Source of the DNA: Diplosphaera chodatii
Lineage: Eukaryota; Chlorophyta; Trebouxiophyceae; Prasiolales; Stichococcaceae
Assembly: GCA_032358165.1 (NCBI GenBank)
Contig: JAALGY010000061.1
Span: 372,001 to 436,000, forward strand
Direction of reading: 5' to 3'
DNA length: 64,000 nucleotides
Below are positions 58,981 through 64,000 of the stretch, in pieces; positions within the stretch are counted from its first letter, which is position 1, and each line of letters opens with the position of its first letter. A program made the position numbers and the translations under genes. The notes below the pieces were generated by a model that had not been told where the DNA came from, did not search any database, and saw nothing but the letters and a program-made list of their open reading frames with translations.

Positions 58981-60638
58981 CCGGTTGTACATCCGCATGC
59001 ACCGTGCAGGCCAGAGTACCTGCGGCGGCTGCAACTGGCGGGTCCGCCGGCAGCAGCTGGGGCCAGCCTGGCGGGCGCTCCGGTGTCGTCCTCATCCGCA
59101 GCGGCAGCCGCTGCCCACGCGCAGCTGCTGCAGGCGCTGGGCGGCCACAAGGGCGCTCCCACCGCAGCGCCGGGCCCAAGCGGCCTTGCGGGCAGCAGCA
59201 TCGGCTCCGGCGGACTGGCAGCGCCTAGGGCGCTGCGCCCCCAGGACAGCCATGCACCAATGCAGCTCGCCGACCTGGCGATGGCACTCAAGAAGCAGGT
59301 GCGAGGAGCTTTGTGACAGGGCAAGCTGAGCTTCCCACGATGCGCACTGACGCTGCCTTGCCGGGCTGTGCAGGCAGGTGTGCTCCTTGTAGCTGCTGAC
59401 TGTCATGTGGCGCGGGTTGCAGGCAGCGGTGCCACTGCCGGGCACCTCTGGGGCCTCGGCGTTCAGCCAGCCGGCGGCGAACGGCTGGGGCAACGACGGC
59501 GGCAGCAGCGGGGGCGGCGGCAGCACCACCCCCAGCAGGGCGGCGAACGCGCGGCGGCAGGGCAGCGACGGGCTGCGGCAGGGCAGCAGCGGCTCCCTCC
59601 CCAGCAGCGTCCGCGGCACCCCAGGTGCTTGGGTCCCCACATCTGCATCTGATTCCTGCGGGATTGTAGTCATAGTCGTAAGCATGGGGCCTGCTGAACC
59701 TGCTGTGTGGCTGCCCCGAAGACAAAGTGGAACCACCTCCGATTTGGTGAAGTGGTGCGTCCAGTGTCAGCGTGCGTGGCCAACGTGCAGGTCCAGTGAC
59801 AGGCAAGCGCAGCAGCAAGCGCGCGGCGCGCGACACCCTCGCCAGCGAGGCGCTGCCCTTTAAGAAGCGCGGGGACGTGCACCGCGCTGCGGCCGCCGAC
59901 GCGGCCGTGGACGATGGCAGCGACTCCGCTGAGGAGGGCGCCGAGATGGCGTTGGTCCGCATGCGGTGGGTCGACAGTGCGCCCTGCTGCCTTGGTGTCT
60001 AGAGAAATGTGCAGAGAAGGGTCTTTTGGTTGCTCGTCTGGGTGCTTGGCGGTGATCAGTGAGCCGCCGCTGCGCAGGTCGGGCGAGGCACCCCTGGTGC
60101 TGCCGTCAATCGACGACCTGAAGGGTGAGGAGGCGCCCGCCGCCGGCGGCCCCAAGTGCTCCAAGGAGAAGAATCGCCAGGTAGCTGTCCGTGCTCAGAT
60201 GCAAGTACATGGAGCCGTCCTTGCATTAGACATCTTGTCAGTTCATCATCTTGTGCACCTTGCTTTTGCAACAACTGCCTCCCGATGCGTGCAGGCGCAG
60301 CGACGGTTCCGCGAGCGTCAGAAGACGCTGATCGGCGACCTGCGCGAGAATGTGCGTTTGCTGCACGCGGAGGTGGACTCTCAGAACAAGCAGATCTTCG
60401 TGCTCCAGGTAGGGGTTTTATCATAGCCAGTGTTTGCCTTCAGGAGTGTCTGGCTCGTGCTGACGGTGCACAAGCATCTGGCATGCTCCTCTTTGTGTAT
60501 GCTGAGCGTTGTCTGATCTGCTTTCCCCAGGAGGAAAATCGGCTGCTGAAGCTACTGCTAGGCGAGCGACAGGCCATGACCTCAGGCCAGCCGCCCCCAC
60601 CGCAGCAGCAGCAGCAGCAGCCACAGCAGCAGTCGTGA
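58981..60638 (+). CDS. bZIP transcription factor with Pap1/YAP-like basic region
   Basis: Nuclear DNA-binding factor. The 5' end is not resolved; the first clear exon reads PEYLRRLQLAGPPAAAGASL and ends QLADLAMALKKQ (59299). Next are Gly/Ser-rich exons (about 59426-59660), GKRSSKRAARDTLASEALPF (59801 on, with FKKRGD as a likely nuclear-localisation patch) and APLVLPSIDDLKG. The DNA-contacting region is built across an intron: KCSKEKNRQ (ends about 60180) joined to AQRRFRERQKTLIGDLRENV (60297 on), giving N-R-Q-A-Q-R-R-F-R, then a leucine-zipper-like helix LLHAEVDSQNKQIFVLQ continued by EENRLLKLLLGE. The protein ends in poly-Gln (CAG repeat 60603-60633), TGA 60636-60638. The N-x-x-A-Q-x-x-F-R core is the fungal Pap1/YAP form rather than the plant N-x-x-S-A-x-x-S-R form. 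Confidence 0.82.
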
Positions 60639-61753
60639 AATGCGCTTCACCAAGCAGCAGACATGTGGCAGTCATAAGCCTCCTGCGTGGCTGGTTGATG
60701 ATCTGGAACCAGCGCATCAGCAGGCAACAGCTCAGCACAGCGTGTCGGTTTCGGGAAATGCAGGCAGCAGCTGCTGCAGCATGCCAAGCAATGCATTAGC
60801 GTGGCCACGACAGATATAGTGCGCACAACCAGGGGCCAGATGCGCAGATGTGTGCCCTGTCAGGCGCCTAGTCAAATGTGGACGGCTGGCTGTGCGTGGC
60901 AGTCTCACTCTGCTCTACAGTCGCAAGCCTATCTGCCTCAAACCTCTTCCAGCCTCGAGGTGTTGAGATCACGGCTTTAGCATTCCTCGCAGCTCGTACC
61001 AAGGCCGTACTGCTTGTGCAGATGACTCGGTCCCAGCAATGTAGGCAGTGTGGCAGGTGCCACATGCTTCGAGGCCCATACTGGGTCCAAACCCCTTTAC
61101 TTCCTTTTCAACTTTGTAGGCACACTCTTGCTTTAGCTCACCCTGCAGTTCCTAGCTGTGCGAGCAAATGCAGCATGTTATTAGTGTGCGGCGCTTGATG
61201 GGCACCAAACCCATTGGCTGATTTTGGACCGCCGCCGTTGCTGCGCTTGCGGAAGCACACACTAGATGCGTACGCATAAGGGTTAGCTTGTGGGGTGCGC
61301 ACAAGGGTTAACTTGTGGGGTGCGCACCCCTATGTTGTCGAGTCTGCAGACATACGTGTAGTTGGTTGGTCGCGTTGCCATCTTATATTGGAAGCAAGTG
61401 TACAACTATCTTTGCTGTGGTGGCTGTTGTAACGAGAATCCTGTTTCAATGTGTTAGTAGGGAGTTGTGCTTCTAACTGCTCCCTATTGCCTCGCTCCAA
61501 GCGATTGCACCTAATCGAACGATCCGTCAGATCTTCCGAAAGCAATCTGCGAGCCCCGAAACTCGTGACATGATGACTTTTCGCCCTCTGGGGCCCTGCC
61601 ATGGCAATGCTGTATGACACATGAGGTCATGTTATATGTGACACTGAGGCTGGAGCCAGGGTGCTGCCTGCTTAGATAACAGATGCAGACGTGGCTGTTG
61701 GCACCTCGGTGCAGCTGATGCACCCTTCCAGCTGCAACTGCCCAGTTTCCAGC
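60639..61753. other. intergenic region, bZIP 3' / RMR 5'
   Basis: 1.1 kb holding the bZIP 3' UTR and the RMR promoter, with a 25-bp tandem repeat at 61280-61329. No gene was recognised. Confidence 0.45.
61280..61329. repeat. 25-bp tandem repeat containing GGGTTA
   Basis: Two adjacent 25-base copies (61280-61304 and 61305-61329), GGGTTRRCTTGTGGGGTGCG-like, differ at three or fewer positions. The 3' ends run into GCGCAC. Each unit starts with GGGTTA. Confidence 0.8.
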
Positions 61754-64000
61754 ATGGCAAACTGTACAAAGTACCTAGTGCTTGCCGTCCTGATGGGCCT
61801 GCGCGCGGCTGGCGCCACTGTCATATTGAAGGTGCACTGGAGCAAGCCAGACTTGGGCAAAGGGCATGCTTTGCGGTTGCCCCAACAGCCAGATTCCTCC
61901 TCACACATCATATGTTCTGATGCGCTCATCTGTTTTGCATCCAAGGCTTGCATGCTGTATGCTTGGTACCTTGCCCTCATGGCGCACGCGCTGCGTCAAG
62001 CAGCATGTTTGCAGACTTTACAATCGACATCTTATGTGTGACTGACTTTGGACCACGTGCGCAGACGGGCGGCTACAGCTTTGGACAGATTCCTGACCTG
62101 CCTGCTGATTTCGGCCCGCCCATTGGCGAAGACGGTGTTGCCGGCTTGCTGGTGGTGAGCACAGCCTCCAGCTGCCCTGCAAGCCAACATTGAGTAGCCT
62201 ATATTTGACAGCGAAAGATATTCGAAGGGCGTTGACGCATGTTGACATCGGCCATGTCGTTGACAAGCAGCGTTGCAGGCATGCTGTCAGAACCGCGTGT
62301 AGCACCTCTATGGTATTCAAACCTGCCGTCCGCTCAGAGCGCAGAGGTAACAGAAACGTGAAGAAGTGCTGGTGCATACAGTTCTGTCTGCCACAACAGA
62401 TCGCAGATCCGGAGGATGCATGCGAGCCGCTGAAGGCTCCTGCGGTGGGCCATGCCCCATGGATCGCCCTGATCATCCGCTCCCAGCGCGTGCACACAAA
62501 CTGCACCTTCGACTACAAGGTGCACCCGCCTGACTTCAGGGCCTGTCTCGCCACGAGCTCTGCGTACGCTGGCACTGTTGCATGGAGTTGTGTGCACACG
62601 TGGCAGCACGCTCGCTGCCATGAACTAGGCGGAACTGCTGTTTGCAGTCAGTTCTGATCACGACATTGAGCATCATTACCAACTGGTCTTGCAGGTGCGG
62701 CATGCCCAGCACGCGGGCGCAGCGGCAGCTATTGTCTACGACAACACATACGAGCCGCTGATCATCATGTCCAAGCCCGCGGGGCACGCCAGCCCGGGCA
62801 TCCCGGCCGTGTTCATCAGCCAGAAGTCCGGCATCATCATGAAGAAGCTCATGACGCCAGGCGTGACCGTAGCCCACATCATGCCGGTGAGCTTATAGGT
62901 TGCCCTGCTGTATCCGATCTTATGAGTCTATGTGCATGGTGAGCGCGACAGTTTGTACAAAGGTCACAGCATGTATGTGCGTATCTGCTGCGTGCCAAGT
63001 GCCATGTCGATTGTCTTCCATGATGCAAGTGATAGATAGGTGATGTAATGATACGTGGGATCCGTGCCACCACGCTGTAAAAGCAGCCACTGGATGCTGG
63101 AGGCATCCGACTCGAGCATACATGTGTATGGTTTCAATGTTGTGCATTGTGCAGATCTCGGACGAGGTGTGGATCTCCATCCTGATGAGCGCCTTCAGCG
63201 GTGTGATAGCCGTTGGAGTCATGCTGGCGACGTTCTACTTCATTCGCCGCCACCGGCTGCGCGCCCTGGGGGCACGCGGCGGCCTAACAGAGGCGCTGTT
63301 GCGTGGCGAGGTACCGCTCACTCCATCATGCAAAGCAATCAAGAGTCAGCTTTTGCATTTGGCTGCTCTATGCCTAGCCCATTACCATCCATCGCTCGGG
63401 TGTTCCCGCATGATCGCAAGGTGGGCAGGAAAGTCACCACAGCTGCTGCACATCATCACAGGAGGAAGGGGGAATGTCAGCAGCGCAGCTGCGGGCCCTG
63501 CCGGTGGTGATTCACGAGCCGCCGCTGCGGCGGCACCGGCACAGCCCCAGCGGAGGGGCCAATGATGCGGGAGACGCAGGTTCCGACACAGGCATGCACC
63601 TGCTGTATCTGGTCCCTTGCCTGCATGTGGTTCAGCAGAATTTGTTTGCGCTGTGCTTTACTACATGTTCGATCTGTCCCTGCCCATCTCGAGCAGAGTT
63701 CACCTATGCTCGAGCTACATGCACTGTATAGGTTTTGAATATGCACCTGGTAGGCTGCACCCCATTGAATTTGGATCTGTGTGCCAACAGGCAGCACCAG
63801 CAGCGGCGGTAGCCCACGGGGCCCCAAGGGCGGCGGCACGCTGAAGACCTGCGCCGTGTGCATCGAGGACTATGCGTAAGCCTGTCCAGCGCAGATGGTG
63901 TTTCCGTTGCAGTCGTTGCAGATGGTCCCCACATGCAAAAATCTGCACCAAGCTGTGCCTGTCGGCATGGCTGTGAAGCCATAACAAGTGTGGCGGTGGC
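61754..64000 (+). CDS. RMR-type PA-TM-RING protein, 3' end outside window
   Basis: Receptor-homology-TM-RING-H2 proteins sort vacuolar cargo or act as membrane ubiquitin ligases. Start ATG 61754 gives a signal peptide (MANCTKYLVLAVLMGLRAAG); exon 1 ends at 61831. Exon 2 at 62065 carries TGGYSFGQIPDLPADFGPPI and ends GLLV|. Then IADPEDACEPLKAP and PWIALIIRSQRVHTNCTFDY (about 62400-62518), VRHAQHAGAAAAIVYDNTYE (about 62696-62755) and HASPGIPAVFISQKSGIIMK complete a protease-associated (PA) lumenal domain with a paired-Cys pattern. The membrane helix is VWISILMSAFSGVIAVGVML (63168-63227), followed by basic FIRRHRLRA. Cytosolic exons are Gly/Ser-rich, then the first RING pair TCAVCIEDYA (about 63846-63877; donor GTAAGC). 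The rest of the RING-H2 lies beyond the window. Order of domains and exon joins are clear. Confidence 0.88.

Noticed and set aside
1..64000. Prokaryotic-type systems: operons, CRISPR arrays, toxin-antitoxin, insertion sequences
   Set aside because: The gene set and GT-AG introns are eukaryotic; no direct-repeat arrays with spacers, transposases or integrases were seen.

Overview
This is nuclear DNA from a eukaryotic green alga. Three things support that: nearly all genes are cut into many short exons with GT-AG introns (donors usually GTGCGT, GTGAGT or GTGCGC); a Rubisco activase gene is present; and other proteins belong to plant/green-lineage families (RMR-type PA-TM-RING protein, PALE CRESS-like protein, plant-type PDR/ABCG transporter, mTERF). 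The moderately high GC, intron density and Q/A/G-rich linkers fit a trebouxiophyte or related core chlorophyte; that placement is inference. I see no prokaryotic operon, CRISPR, tRNA, rRNA or intact transposon.

Layout. 1-2592 (+): 3' part of an organelle-targeted mTERF-like gene. 3197-7819 (-): CDC45. About 9403-13401 (+): TMEM209-like. 13969-15711 (+): DTW-domain tRNA-uridine aminocarboxypropyltransferase. 16709-24242 (-): large alpha/beta-hydrolase lipase with a long low-complexity insertion. 24718-27417 (+): UBA5, the UFM1 E1. 27648-30483 (-): unrecognised multi-exon gene. 30845-31681 (+): single-exon membrane-anchored cupin. 32195-35389 (-): ankyrin-repeat Raf/ILK-like kinase. 36162-37433 (-): intronless Rubisco activase. 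37804-38835 (+): ALKBH6. 39338-50433 (-): full-size ABCG/PDR transporter with about 35 exons. 50734-52994 (-): TPR protein with a Lys/Arg-rich tail. 53384-55954 (+): PALE CRESS-like plastid protein. 56099-57271 (-): unidentified helical protein. About 58981-60638 (+): bZIP factor with a fungal Pap1/YAP-like basic region. 61754-end (+): RMR-type PA-TM-RING protein, cut by the window edge.

The genes are mostly in strict convergent/divergent alternation, with short divergent gaps (about 360-480 bp) that must hold two promoters each. The clearest shared promoter, between Rubisco activase and ALKBH6, has two TGAGTCA boxes exactly 10 bp apart and a CACGTG G-box.

The genes are not one pathway. They are a mix of DNA replication (CDC45), tRNA modification (DTW), ufmylation (UBA5), plastid functions (RCA, PAC-like, perhaps mTERF), transport (ABCG), sorting/ubiquitin (RMR) and signalling (kinase, bZIP). 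I found no convincing self-contained new system. The best leads are the unrecognised gene at 27648-30483, the lipase insertion, the in-frame exitron candidate in ALKBH6, and the RCA/ALKBH6 promoter. All multi-exon coordinates are spans from first to last coding base; exon joins were read by eye.
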